The notes: generated from the letters alone by a model not told the origin. A stretch of 64,000 nucleotides of DNA from an uncultured Flavobacteriaceae bacterium (GCA_947498845.1 CANMLX010000014.1:1-64000), one strand, 5' to 3'. Numbered from the stretch's first letter, positions 18,586 to 27,885 are shown. Translations and numbers: made by a program.

Positions 18586-21500
18586 ATGAAAACACAAACT
18601 AAACTTAAAATCATGCTGATAGTGCTTATTCTTTTTTCAAGCCTTCCTTTATCAGCCCAATCCGAACTTTTTATAGCCACAAATGGTAATGACAATAATT
18701 CTGGAACTATTAACAGCCCATTAAAAACGCTTATTGGAGCAAGAGATAAAGCACGATCTACTGGAGCTAAAACTATATGGGTACGTTCTGGCAGGTATAG
18801 TTTTGATAGAAGCTGTGCTTTAGACTCAAAAGACAATGGATTAAAAATAAGTGGTTACAAAAATGAAAAAGTAATTTTTGATGGTGGCGCATACCTAGAC
18901 CCTTCAAAATTTAAAAAAGCTGAATCTAATCTTTCTAGCCGTTTACATAACAGAGCACAAGGCAAAATTTTTGAAATCAAAATCAATGATAGTAAACTTA
19001 TTGATTTATTAAAGGAAACCACAGCTCAGTTATCCATGAACGACATTATGATGAACGTAGCACGTTTCCCTAATATAGGTTATGGACATATCAATCCAGG
19101 AACTCTAAATAATGGATCTGAAGTTGTAAATACAGATGGAAATGACTCACAAGCCAGAGGAGCTAAATTTAAACTTTATGAAAGCTTTGACGGAGGTAAG
19201 TGGAATAAAGAAATTAATCGAAATAAATTTGCCATGGTTAGCGGTTATTATTCTGCGCACTGGCTTAAAGAATCCTCACTAATATTTTCTGTAAGCTCTG
19301 GTGGAGAATTTCATTTAATGGATGGATCTCGTTATGGTATAAAAGACCATAGTGGTCCCGAAAGATTATACGTTACACGATTATTATGCGAATTAGATAC
19401 CCCAGGAGAATGGTTCTTTGATCCTATTGATAATAAATTATTCATCTGGCCAACATCACCAATCAATAGCAATTCTAAAATTGGCATTTGGGCAGGTCCA
19501 GAGTTTATTAGTGTAAATAGCGCAAGTGATATCAAAATACAGAAAATGACTGTACAGCATGTTGGTACAGGGTCTACAGCCGATGCAGCTATAGATATAA
19601 GAAATAGTACTTCTTGTGAAATTGCTGGAGTTACATTTAGGTATATAGATAAATTAGTATCGGCTAATATCATAAATGGTAAAAGCTGTGGAATTAAAAG
19701 CTGTGACTTTTTTGATTACTTTAATGGTTTTCGTTGTTATGGGGGTACTGCTACCAAAGACAATGTAGAAGCAGGAAAAAATTATGTGGAAAATTGTCAT
19801 TTCACTCAAATCTATTCTAAAGACTTTTATGGAAAAGCAGGTGCAATAAATGGTGCAGGAAATATTCTTAGAAACAATCTTATTCACAATATCAATGGTC
19901 AGCCTATTACCTATAATGGTGTGGACCATCTTATAGAACGAAATGAGGCTTTTAATACTGGTGTAGAAGAAGGAGATGGAGGTGCTTTTTACACTGGAAA
20001 CAGTATATGGTCTTTTGGAAATATCTTAAGACATAATTTTATTCATCATAATATGTCGGTACCAGGTTTAATTGGTAAAGGAGGCTTTCACTGTGATGAT
20101 TTTGATGCTGGAGAAAAAATTAAAGAAAATATTTTTTACAAAGGCGGATGGGCATCTGTAAAATTTAATAAAAGTGCTGGGCAAACCGTGATCAATAATA
20201 TCTTTATAAAAGGATTTTTAGGTGTTAGAAACAATACATACAAACAGTCTGCTTATAACACAGCTATTGATTTACTAACTAATGATCCCAACAGTAAAGC
20301 CAAAAATAATTACATTGGGAGAATGCTACAAGCCATAGGAAAATCAGGATGGCAAAACGGTCTTACTGAAGATAATTGGTATGATAGGGTTTCGGATTAT
20401 TGGAAAAACAGATACAAAACCATGGACTTTATGTTCAAAAACTATCAAAGTAATAAAAATATGCACGCTTATGAAAGCAGATATTATGACAATTTATTTC
20501 ATAAACAAACCAAGAACAAATTTGGTGTTTTTACTCCTGGTACAGCGCAAAGAAATAATGTAGAAATTAATCTAAATATTTTTCAGAATCCAAATGCATT
20601 AAATTTTAAATTCAAAAACAAACCTGCTAATTTTCCAGATATACCTTTTGAAAAAATAGGCTTATATAAAGATGGGTTTCGATGTGCTGTACCAAATAAA
20701 GATCAATATAGAAGTAATATTAAGCAACATTTCGAAAATAGACCTGCTCATGATGACAAAGCTCAATATAATAGAAATACAGTAAACAATATTCTCTATT
20801 ACAATTCTGGACAGATGATCCTTGGTTTAGTTCCTTGTAATAATTCTGGCGGAAATCCAACACAATCAATTACAGAATACCTTTATGACCTAGGTACTCC
20901 CACTTCTCCAGTGTTTAATAATTATACACGAATGACCAATCAAAATAAAGTAGGTTTTTATAATTGGACTAACCTTAGTGCTCTCAAAAATGCCGATCGC
21001 GGTAGTTCTAATGGAGTAAATAATATTAATCGTGATTTTTTATTTGGTGAGGGCAAAAACAATACGATAGTTCATAATGTGGATAATGGTTTCTGGAGAG
21101 TGGTTGTAACTTGGGGAGATGCAAAAGATCCAAGAGACGATATGAGAGTCATGGCTGAAGGGAATACTATGGAGCAAAATATTAGTACGAATGCTGGAGA
21201 GTTTAAAAACAGTGATTTTACAGTTGAAGTTAAGGACAAAAAGCTTAACATGACGTTTATTGATGATGGAGGAGCTAATAATCGATGGTCTGTAACCAGA
21301 ATATGGTTACGAAAAGTGGATAATGTTGCTCCTACTCCTCCTCCAACTAATATTTCTAGTCTGGTTATAGAAGCAGAAGATTTTACAAATACAGGAGGAG
21401 TGTATAATGACGCTTTTGCAGGAGGATCTGGACTTGGAGTAAACGAAACAGCAACTACGATTAATTATGTTAATAATGGAGACTGGGCAGAATATACTGT

Positions 21501-22035
21501 AGATGTGCCTGCAACAGGTAATTATGGTATCGAATACCTCATCTCTACACCTTCTGATGGTTCACAAATCCAATTATTAGTAGATGGAACAGTAGTTTCT
21601 ACTACAAACGTACCTAATAATGGTAATTGGGATAACTACACATCATTAATAGCAGGAAATCAAATTGCATTATCTACAGGAGTACATACAATAAGAATTG
21701 TAGCATCAAGTAATACCACTTGGCAATGGAATCTAGATAAAATTATATTATCGACTGGGACCTCTAAAAACTCGCGTACAAGCAAAAATTTAGAAGAGTT
21801 AGTTTATATTTACCCTAACCCAGTAAGCAGTAAACTTCAAATATACTATTCAAGTAATTTACCTGAGCAAACTCAGATTAACATTTATGATAGCTTTGGT
21901 CGTGAAATCTTATCTTATGGATTTCACAAACAGGGACAATCTATAGATGTACAAAACTTATCTTCTGGTATTTACTTTATTAGAATTAGTAATAACAATA
22001 AACTTACTTATCAAAAAACCTTTATCAAAGAATAA
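18586..22035 (+). CDS. Secreted right-handed beta-helix protein with CBM6 and type IX sorting domain
   Basis: This 1149-residue protein has a signal peptide ending PLSAQ (residue 25). LFIATNGNDNNSGTINSPLK and GARDKARSTGAKTIWVRSGRY open a pectate-lyase-like parallel beta-helix of the kind found in polysaccharide-active enzymes (for example GH141-type). Helix turns extend to about residue 540 (NILRNNLIHNINGQPITYNG; GNILRHNFIHHNM). Residues about 830-910 look like a galactose-binding-fold domain, 925-1058 are a CBM6 (VIEAEDFTNTGG, NNGDWAEYTVDVPATGNYGI) and the last 75 (YIYPNPVSSKLQ...GIYFIRIS) direct type IX export. It probably attacks or binds an algal polysaccharide; the bond cut cannot be told. 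A strong terminator follows, so it is monocistronic. Confidence 0.85.
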   Translation: MKTQTKLKIMLIVLILFSSLPLSAQSELFIATNGNDNNSGTINSPLKTLIGARDKARSTGAKTIWVRSGRYSFDRSCALDSKDNGLKISGYKNEKVIFDGGAYLDPSKFKKAESNLSSRLHNRAQGKIFEIKINDSKLIDLLKETTAQLSMNDIMMNVARFPNIGYGHINPGTLNNGSEVVNTDGNDSQARGAKFKLYESFDGGKWNKEINRNKFAMVSGYYSAHWLKESSLIFSVSSGGEFHLMDGSRYGIKDHSGPERLYVTRLLCELDTPGEWFFDPIDNKLFIWPTSPINSNSKIGIWAGPEFISVNSASDIKIQKMTVQHVGTGSTADAAIDIRNSTSCEIAGVTFRYIDKLVSANIINGKSCGIKSCDFFDYFNGFRCYGGTATKDNVEAGKNYVENCHFTQIYSKDFYGKAGAINGAGNILRNNLIHNINGQPITYNGVDHLIERNEAFNTGVEEGDGGAFYTGNSIWSFGNILRHNFIHHNMSVPGLIGKGGFHCDDFDAGEKIKENIFYKGGWASVKFNKSAGQTVINNIFIKGFLGVRNNTYKQSAYNTAIDLLTNDPNSKAKNNYIGRMLQAIGKSGWQNGLTEDNWYDRVSDYWKNRYKTMDFMFKNYQSNKNMHAYESRYYDNLFHKQTKNKFGVFTPGTAQRNNVEINLNIFQNPNALNFKFKNKPANFPDIPFEKIGLYKDGFRCAVPNKDQYRSNIKQHFENRPAHDDKAQYNRNTVNNILYYNSGQMILGLVPCNNSGGNPTQSITEYLYDLGTPTSPVFNNYTRMTNQNKVGFYNWTNLSALKNADRGSSNGVNNINRDFLFGEGKNNTIVHNVDNGFWRVVVTWGDAKDPRDDMRVMAEGNTMEQNISTNAGEFKNSDFTVEVKDKKLNMTFIDDGGANNRWSVTRIWLRKVDNVAPTPPPTNISSLVIEAEDFTNTGGVYNDAFAGGSGLGVNETATTINYVNNGDWAEYTVDVPATGNYGIEYLISTPSDGSQIQLLVDGTVVSTTNVPNNGNWDNYTSLIAGNQIALSTGVHTIRIVASSNTTWQWNLDKIILSTGTSKNSRTSKNLEELVYIYPNPVSSKLQIYYSSNLPEQTQINIYDSFGREILSYGFHKQGQSIDVQNLSSGIYFIRISNNNKLTYQKTFIKE

Positions 22036-22062
22036 GTAATTCAGAATTTATACATACCTTAT

Positions 22063-22098
22063 AACAAGCTGGTATTAAAAATACCAGCTTGTTTTTTT
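22063..22098 (+). terminator. Rho-independent terminator after the beta-helix gene
   Basis: A perfect 13-bp stem (AACAAGCTGGTAT with its complement at 22081-22093) has a 5-base loop and is followed by a run of seven T. It lies 28 bp after the stop codon. Confidence 0.93.
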
Positions 22099-22245
22099 AA
22101 ACTCACAAAAATTCAACACGTCTAAGAAGCCATTATAAACTTCAATCATAAAAATTAACTTTATTTAAAATCAATTACCTTGGTTTTATAAGCGCTTCTT
22201 TTTTAATGTCGGCAAGAAAACATATTTTTATAAAAAATTACACGC

Positions 22246-23787
22246 ATGAGTACTAAAGATACTTTTTTTAAATATATCACAGAAGGCAATAAAACAAAAG
22301 GGGATTATATTCCTATAGGTGCGGCAATGTTAGATGGTGAAACCATTACCAATGCCCATGTAAAAATACCTTTAAAAACCATGAACAGACATGGTTTAAT
22401 CGCTGGTGCTACTGGTACTGGTAAAACAAAATCTTTACAGGTCTTAGCAGAAAACTTGAGTGATAAAGGTATTCCGGTCTTACTCATGGATATTAAAGGT
22501 GATTTAAGTGGGATAGCACAACCCAGTCCTGGCCACCCAAAAATTGACGAACGTCACGAAAAAATAGGCTTACCTTTCGAAGCCAAATCGTTTCCTGTAG
22601 AAGTCTTAACATTATCCGAGCAAGATGGTGTACGTTTAAGAGCTACTGTAAGTGAGTTTGGTCCTGTTTTATTATCCAGAATTTTAGACTTAACCGAAAC
22701 ACAATCTGGAATTGTTTCTGTGGTGTTTCAATATTGTGATGACAACAAATTACCTATTTTAGATTTAAAAGACTTTAAAAAGGTATTACAATATGCAACC
22801 AAAGAAGGTAAGGCTGAATTCTCTGAAGCTTATGGAAGGATATCTACAGCTTCTACCGGGGCTATTTTGCGTAAAATAATTGAATTAGAGCAACAAGGCG
22901 CAGAGTTGTTCTTTGGAGAAACTTCTTTTGATGTACAGGACTTATTACGCTTAGATGATGATGGCCGGGGTTATATTAACATTTTAAGACTCACCGATAT
23001 TCAAGACAGACCTAAGTTATTCTCTACATTTATGTTAAGTTTATTGGCCGAAATTTATTCTACGTTTCCTGAGCAAGGTGATAGTGATCAGCCCGAACTA
23101 ATCCTATTTATAGATGAAGCACATTTAATATTTAACGAAGCTTCCAAAGCCCTTTTAAACCAAATAGAAAGTATTGTAAAATTAATACGAAGTAAAGGTG
23201 TTGGGTTATATTTTGTAACGCAAAACCCTACCGATGTTCCAGAAGCCGTTTTAGGGCAATTAGGATTAAAAATACAACATGCACTTAGGGCATTTACAGC
23301 TAAAGATAGGAAAGCCATTAAATTAACAGCTCAAAACTACCCAGAATCTGAGTATTATGATACTACCGAAATATTAACCTCGCTAGGTATTGGGGAAGCT
23401 TTAGTTTCTGCCCTAGATGAAAAAGGACGTCCAACACCTCTTGCAGCAACCATGATGAGGGCGCCTATGAGTAGAATGGATGTATTAACCAAAACCGAGC
23501 TTAGTACATTACTAACTAAATCAAAACTAGTTAAAAAATACAATGAAGACATTGACCGTGAAAGCGCTTACGAAATACTAAACGATAAAATAAAAGAAGC
23601 CGAAGCCGAAGACGCTAAGGAAAAAGCTCGCAAAGAAAAAGAAGTGCTCAAAAAAGCAGAATCCAAAAGAAAAACAGCGTCTTCTAGACGGCGTAGTACA
23701 CGAATGAATCCTGTTGTTAAAGTCCTTACCAGTGCTACATTTATAAGAAGTGTATTTGGTATCTTAACTAAAGTTTTAAAAAAATAA
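22246..23787 (+). CDS. HerA-like ATPase, DUF853 family (YjgR type)
   Basis: This 513-residue cytosolic protein has the Walker A motif GATGTGKT (residues 54-61) and Walker B LILFIDEAHLIF near 285, with the family words HGLIAG, VLLMDIKGDLSG and YFVTQNPTDVPEAVLGQLG. DUF853 proteins belong to the HerA/FtsK ATPase superfamily and form hexamers; their cellular role is still unsettled. The C-terminal 75 residues are a highly charged helix (DKIKEAEAEDAKEKARKEKE) ending in a basic, hydrophobic tail. It is followed after 21 bp by a lipoprotein gene and may be co-transcribed with it. Confidence 0.9.
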   Translation: MSTKDTFFKYITEGNKTKGDYIPIGAAMLDGETITNAHVKIPLKTMNRHGLIAGATGTGKTKSLQVLAENLSDKGIPVLLMDIKGDLSGIAQPSPGHPKIDERHEKIGLPFEAKSFPVEVLTLSEQDGVRLRATVSEFGPVLLSRILDLTETQSGIVSVVFQYCDDNKLPILDLKDFKKVLQYATKEGKAEFSEAYGRISTASTGAILRKIIELEQQGAELFFGETSFDVQDLLRLDDDGRGYINILRLTDIQDRPKLFSTFMLSLLAEIYSTFPEQGDSDQPELILFIDEAHLIFNEASKALLNQIESIVKLIRSKGVGLYFVTQNPTDVPEAVLGQLGLKIQHALRAFTAKDRKAIKLTAQNYPESEYYDTTEILTSLGIGEALVSALDEKGRPTPLAATMMRAPMSRMDVLTKTELSTLLTKSKLVKKYNEDIDRESAYEILNDKIKEAEAEDAKEKARKEKEVLKKAESKRKTASSRRRSTRMNPVVKVLTSATFIRSVFGILTKVLKK

Positions 23788-23808
23788 ATTATTTAGCTCC
23801 ATTATAAA

Positions 23809-24366
23809 ATGCATAAACCATTAATCGTAATATCCTTTTTATTTCTAACACTAATTGCTTGTACTAAAAAAGAGCAAAACCCATTTGAAATTAGTAAACA
23901 CCATATAGGACTTTTAACAGATTCTACTCAAGTGAAAGATTTAGAAACCGTTTTTAGCAAAGATTCTATTACAACATATATTGCTGGCGATGAGTTTTCA
24001 GGTAGTGAAAACACCATCGACATCTATGAAACCGGAGGAAAAAAGCTTTTAGAATTAACCCCATCTCAATCACTAGATTCTACCGCTACAATTAAAGCCA
24101 TTCATGTAATTGATGAGCGTTACAAAACAACCGAAAACGTATCTACTTTAAGTACATTTAAGGATATAACCACAAACTATAAAGTATCGCGAATAGACAA
24201 CTTAATAAATGCTATAGTGGTAACTGTTAATGCTATTAATGCAAGTTTTACTATAGATAAAAAAGAACTTCCTGCTAATTTACGTTTTGATATGGATTTA
24301 AATATTGAAGCCAGCCAAATACCAGATGATGCGAAAATTAAATATTTTTTTATTCACTGGAATTAA
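23809..24366 (+). CDS. Lipoprotein of unknown function
   Basis: Unrecognised. The 185-residue product has a lipoprotein signal with cleavage before Cys18 (FLFLTLIAC). The mature part begins TKKEQNPFEISKHHIGLL and mentions repeated short beta strands (ITTYIAGDEFSG; IDIYETGGKKLLELTP), suggesting a compact beta-rich domain. The ORF lies 21 bp after the HerA-like ATPase and 41 bp before a cupin gene, all on the same strand, so a transcription unit of up to four genes (22246-25593) is possible. Confidence 0.75.
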   Translation: MHKPLIVISFLFLTLIACTKKEQNPFEISKHHIGLLTDSTQVKDLETVFSKDSITTYIAGDEFSGSENTIDIYETGGKKLLELTPSQSLDSTATIKAIHVIDERYKTTENVSTLSTFKDITTNYKVSRIDNLINAIVVTVNAINASFTIDKKELPANLRFDMDLNIEASQIPDDAKIKYFFIHWN

Positions 24367-24407
24367 TGCCAGTAGAAAACCTATATGTTAAAAACAATTA
24401 TTAACAG

Positions 24408-24773
24408 ATGAAGAAGTACATTGTGCAACATACACCTTTTGTAGTTCCTACCACCGACGGAAAAATAATAAAAGAACATTTTGGAAATGCTTCGGATGGA
24501 AATTCTAAAATTAGCATCGCACATATGAAAGCCCCTGCTGGTTGGAGTGAACCTTTTCAAACCCCAGAGTTTGATGAATACACGTTTATTATACGTGGTA
24601 AAAAACAATTTGTAATTGAAGGTGAAACTGTAATTCTGGAAGCTGGACAATCTATAAAAATAGAAAAACATACCCGTGTACAATATTCCAATCCTTTTAC
24701 AGAACCTTGTGAATATATAGCCATTTGTACACCCGCATTTTCTATGGGCTTAGTAAACAGAGCCAATGAATAA
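24408..24773 (+). CDS. Cupin-domain protein
   Basis: This small single-domain cupin has 121 residues. The barrel shows the usual two motifs, here DEYTFIIRGKKQFVIEGETVIL (about 58-79) and an AGQSIKIEKHTRVQYSNP segment (81-98), followed by CEYIAICTPAFSMGLVNR. Metal-binding histidines are mostly replaced (one His, in EKHTRVQ), so it may bind a small ligand rather than act as a metalloenzyme. Its last 8 bases overlap the start of the hydrolase gene, so the two are translationally coupled and probably act together. Confidence 0.8.
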   Translation: MKKYIVQHTPFVVPTTDGKIIKEHFGNASDGNSKISIAHMKAPAGWSEPFQTPEFDEYTFIIRGKKQFVIEGETVILEAGQSIKIEKHTRVQYSNPFTEPCEYIAICTPAFSMGLVNRANE

Positions 24774-25593
24774 GTTCTTTCTTAAAACTATTGGATTTTA
24801 TATAAATAGTATAGGTCTTCTCTTTCCAGCATATGCCGCTAAAGTAGCTATAAAATTATTTTCAACACCAAGAAAAGGACGATTAAAACCACATCAAATA
24901 GATTACCTAAACGCTGCCATTCAAGAAGATCTGTTTTATGATAATATAAGAATAAAAACATACCATTGGAAAGGTTCTAAATCTACAATTTTATTAGTCC
25001 ATGGATGGGAAAGTAACACACATAGATGGAAAGAATTAATTGAGCTTTTAAAAACATGCGATTACAATATTGTTGCCTTAGACGCACCTGCGCATGGTGC
25101 CTCTGGCAATACTTTATTTAATGCTTTACTTTATTCCGAATGCATTAATACAACTGCCTTAAGATATAATCCCGATGTTATTATTGGCCACTCGGTTGGA
25201 GGAATGTCCACCGTTTTTTTTCAACACAAATACCAATATCCTTCCATAAAAAAGCTAGCTCTTTTAGGCGCCCCAGCTAACTTTACAGGAATTTTTAAAA
25301 ATTATGTTGATATGATGAGCTATAGCAAAAAGGTTGATAAAGGTTTAACCAATTATGTTAAAAAACATTTCAACCACCCTCCAGAATATTTTTCAACTGC
25401 TCATTTTTCTAAAACCCTTAAAGCTAAAGGGCTTATTATTCATGATGAAAAAGATACAATCATACCTTTTAGTGACAGTTTACTTATTGATAAGCATTAT
25501 GATAATGCTTCTTTAATCAAAACTACAGGTTTGGGACACAAACTTAAATCTAACGAAGTATATCAATACATTTTAGACTTTATAAACGCTTAG
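24766..25593 (+). CDS. Alpha/beta hydrolase
   Basis: This 275-residue protein has the alpha/beta-hydrolase fold. The oxyanion region is LLVHGWESNTHRW (76-88), the nucleophile elbow is GHSVGG with Ser143, the acid is in HDEKDTIIPF and the catalytic His in GLGHKL near the C-terminus. An amphipathic N-terminal stretch (FYINSIGLLFPAYAAKVAIKLF) could associate with the membrane. The substrate is unknown; esterase or lipase-like activity is the default reading. Its start overlaps the cupin gene by 8 bp, and it ends 20 bp before rluF, which has its own promoter box. Confidence 0.88.
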   Translation: MNKFFLKTIGFYINSIGLLFPAYAAKVAIKLFSTPRKGRLKPHQIDYLNAAIQEDLFYDNIRIKTYHWKGSKSTILLVHGWESNTHRWKELIELLKTCDYNIVALDAPAHGASGNTLFNALLYSECINTTALRYNPDVIIGHSVGGMSTVFFQHKYQYPSIKKLALLGAPANFTGIFKNYVDMMSYSKKVDKGLTNYVKKHFNHPPEYFSTAHFSKTLKAKGLIIHDEKDTIIPFSDSLLIDKHYDNASLIKTTGLGHKLKSNEVYQYILDFINA

Positions 25594-25601
25594 GTTTATT
25601 G

Positions 25602-25609
25602 TATTTTTG
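25602..25609 (+). promoter_or_regulatory. -7 promoter box of rluF (TATTTTTG)
   Basis: TATTTTTG matches TAnnTTTG and stands 4 bp before the ATG at 25614, so transcription would begin almost at the start codon. The position argues against the longer TTG-initiated reading frame from 25599, which would include the box itself. Confidence 0.6.
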
Positions 25610-25613
25610 CCTT

Positions 25614-26363
25614 ATGGCAGAAGAAGTTGTTTTAAAACGTATTAATAAATTTTTAAGTGAAGTTGGGTATTGTTCTCGTAGAGAAGCAGATAAACTTATA
25701 GAAGCTGGTCGTGTGACTATAAACGGTGTTATCCCCGAAAAAGGCACAAAAATAGCACCAGAAGATAGTGTTGCTGTAGATGGACAGGAAATTAAATATA
25801 CCAAAACAGCTTTTACTTATCTGGCATTTAATAAACCCATTGGGATCGTTTGCACTACAGATACATCTGTCGAAAAAGATAATATTATAGATTTTATTAA
25901 TTACCCTAAACGTATTTTTCCTATCGGAAGATTAGATAAACCAAGCGAAGGTCTAATTCTGTTAACAGACGATGGAGATATTGTAAATAAAATTCTAAGA
26001 GCTAGTAACAATCACGAAAAAGAATATATTGTTACTGTAGATAAACCTATTTCTCAAACTTTTATTGAAAGAATGGCTAGAGGTATTCCTCTTGCCGAAT
26101 TAAAGCAAACTACAAGAAAGTGTTACGTTGAGAAATTAAGTACTTACAAATTTAAAATTATCTTAACCCAAGGATTAAACAGGCAAATTCGTCGCATGTG
26201 CAATTACTTAAACTACGACGTACAAACACTTAAACGCGTGCGAATAATGAATATTAAACTGGATATTCCAATTGGGAAATATCGAGAATTAACCAAAGAA
26301 GAGTTTAAAGTATTAAATAATCTTATTAGCGCTTCTACCAAAGTTCATGTCCCCAAAAAGTAA
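25614..26363 (+). CDS. rluF: 23S rRNA pseudouridine synthase, RluF family
   Basis: The protein modifies uridine in 23S rRNA (U2604 in E. coli for RluF). It has 249 residues from ATG 25614. The N-terminal S4 RNA-binding domain (KRINKFLSEVGYCSRREADK, residues 8-27, VTINGV) is followed by the RsuA/RluB-type catalytic domain with the catalytic Asp108 in IGRLDKPSEGLILLTDDG. KEYIVTV and QGLNRQIRRMCNYLNYDVQ support the RluF subgroup. The TTG at 25599 is not the likely start. It appears to be transcribed from its own promoter just after the hydrolase gene. Confidence 0.9.
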   Translation: MAEEVVLKRINKFLSEVGYCSRREADKLIEAGRVTINGVIPEKGTKIAPEDSVAVDGQEIKYTKTAFTYLAFNKPIGIVCTTDTSVEKDNIIDFINYPKRIFPIGRLDKPSEGLILLTDDGDIVNKILRASNNHEKEYIVTVDKPISQTFIERMARGIPLAELKQTTRKCYVEKLSTYKFKIILTQGLNRQIRRMCNYLNYDVQTLKRVRIMNIKLDIPIGKYRELTKEEFKVLNNLISASTKVHVPKK

Positions 26364-26368
26364 TTATA

Positions 26369-26404
26369 ATACCAATTGGAGTTTGAATTTACTGGGTTAA
26401 AATA
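26369..26404. repeat. Isolated end of an ATACCAATT repeat element
   Basis: ATACCAATT followed, 10 bases on, by GAATTTACTGGGTTAAAA resembles the end of the element at 56812-56973 (ATACCAATT...GAATTTACTGAGTTAAAA). No matching opposite end was found, so it is a fragment or solo end. Confidence 0.5.
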
Positions 26405-26524
26405 CTATAAACCAAACTCTTAAACAGAAATCACAAAAAATATTTCTTTTTTTAGCAAAAAGTTAAGTAGGTATTTCATGTAGTTATTTGTTATAACAGT
26501 AATTAACTATAAAAAATAAATACT

Positions 26525-27205
26525 ATGAAAATTACAAATCTAAAGCTAAAAGTGTTAGCACTTTTACTATCTGTTAGTTTAATGTCTTCTTGCAATAAAG
26601 ACGAGTTAAATACAGACCAGACCAACCAGCAAGATACTGAAGTGGTTGACAAAGAAGACACAAAAGATGAAGACACCAATGAAAACGGCAAAAATGATGA
26701 GAATCAAGATAAAGAAGATGAAAATAAAGACCAAAATGAAAACAATGGTGATAAAGAGGAGCACCAAGAAGAAGGTGATAAAAATGAAAATCTAGGTCAA
26801 GGTGAAAACAACGATAATAATGATGATAACCAAGGGCAGGATAATGATAATGAAGACACAAATGATAACGAAAATACCAACAACAATAATCAAGACAATG
26901 GCAATACTAATCAAGGAAGTGATACTCAAGAGGAAACACCTGCTGAAAGTACTCCAATAGATTGTAGTGTTTTTGATGGTATTTTTGAGTACAAAAAATT
27001 TGCAGCTGTTAAATCCTTAAGCATTTATGATATAGAGTCTGTTGTATGGAAAATTGATGGTAAAATTGTTAAACCTAGGACAGGAAGATTATTATACATC
27101 CCAGACCACATAAAAACATCTAAAACTATAGAAGTTTGCTATAGTGCTTTCTCTAAAACATGTGGTCAATTAGAAAATTGCAAAACCATAGATTTTAAAT
27201 TATAA
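26525..27205 (+). CDS. Lipoprotein with long acidic Asn/Asp/Glu-rich linker
   Basis: This 226-residue lipoprotein has lipobox LMSSC (Cys23). Residues 25-140 are almost only Asp, Glu, Asn, Gln, Lys and Thr, with imperfect short repeats such as DKEDENKDQNENN and DNNDDNQGQDNDNEDTND: a flexible spacer. The C-terminal 80 residues form a compact domain with four cysteines (IDCSVF, EVCYSAFSKTCGQLENC). The DNA over the linker is GA-rich and repetitive, so its length may vary between strains. The function is unknown; a surface or periplasm-spanning tether for the small C-terminal domain is a reasonable guess. Confidence 0.8.
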   Translation: MKITNLKLKVLALLLSVSLMSSCNKDELNTDQTNQQDTEVVDKEDTKDEDTNENGKNDENQDKEDENKDQNENNGDKEEHQEEGDKNENLGQGENNDNNDDNQGQDNDNEDTNDNENTNNNNQDNGNTNQGSDTQEETPAESTPIDCSVFDGIFEYKKFAAVKSLSIYDIESVVWKIDGKIVKPRTGRLLYIPDHIKTSKTIEVCYSAFSKTCGQLENCKTIDFKL

Positions 27206-27349
27206 GTAAACTACCTTAGGGTAAGTCCTCGAGGTAATTGTTGGAAACATATTTTTAATTTCGATTATCGTAGTAAAGTAATTAAAAAAAGGTCTGAAAA
27301 AATGTTTCAATTCCAACTAATTAGATATTTTAAAAATTCCATACGCAAA

Positions 27350-27386
27350 AGAGGTTATCTGGATTTTTCAGATAGCCTCTTTTTTT
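27350..27386 (+). terminator. Rho-independent terminator
   Basis: Stem AGAGGTTATCTG pairs with CAGATAGCCTCT (one mismatch) across a 7-base loop and is followed by seven T. It ends the transcript from the acidic lipoprotein gene. Confidence 0.9.
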
Positions 27387-27468
27387 CGTCTTAGCGAATT
27401 ACGTTTTTAATCAAATCAAAAAAAATTATTACAAAACCACCCCTGACATATTTTGACATAATACCTGA

Positions 27469-27476
27469 TAACTTTG
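27469..27476 (+). promoter_or_regulatory. -7 promoter box of the VOC gene (TAACTTTG)
   Basis: TAACTTTG matches TAnnTTTG and lies 31 bp upstream of the ATG at 27508, a normal leader length. Confidence 0.6.
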
Positions 27477-27507
27477 CCTCTAAGTTTAACATAAAAATCA
27501 ATTAAAA

Positions 27508-27885
27508 ATGACAAATGCAATTAGCTGGTTTGAAATTCCTGTAAAAAACTACGAAAGAGCAAAACAATTTTATGAGTCTGTAACTAGTTCCAAAATTAAG
27601 GATCATCACATGCCAGAACAAAATATTAAGTATGGGATGTTTCACTACGATAATGACAACAATGGTGTTGGAGGTGGTCTAATTGAAGGAAAAGATCAAG
27701 TTCCTACAACAGATGGCCCCACTATTTATTTAAATGGTGGAGAAGATTTGAGTAAACCCCTTAGTAAAGTTATAGACGCTGGTGGCAAGATAATAATGCC
27801 AAAAACCGACATTGGAGAAAATGGTTTTATGGCGCAATTTATCGATACCGAAGGTAATCGTATTGCTCTACATTCATGGATGTAA
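27508..27885 (+). CDS. VOC (glyoxalase/bleomycin-resistance) family protein
   Basis: This 125-residue single VOC module opens ISWFEIPVKNYERAKQFYE, the typical first beta-alpha unit. A GVGGGLIEG turn lies mid-way (51-59) and MAQFIDTEGNRIALHSWM is the second metal-side strand. Glutamate and histidine positions that hold metal in true glyoxalases are only partly present, so substrate and activity are open. The next gene on the same strand is a WYL-domain regulator; in Bacteroidetes YafY-type regulators often stand beside such VOC genes. A MITE-like element now lies between the two. Confidence 0.88.
   Translation: MTNAISWFEIPVKNYERAKQFYESVTSSKIKDHHMPEQNIKYGMFHYDNDNNGVGGGLIEGKDQVPTTDGPTIYLNGGEDLSKPLSKVIDAGGKIIMPKTDIGENGFMAQFIDTEGNRIALHSWM

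Larger units (their letters stand above)
27206..27507. other. Intergenic region with terminator and promoter, no gene
   Basis: No coding sequence is recognised. The region contains the terminator at 27350-27386 and the -7 box of the VOC gene at 27469-27476. Confidence 0.6.
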
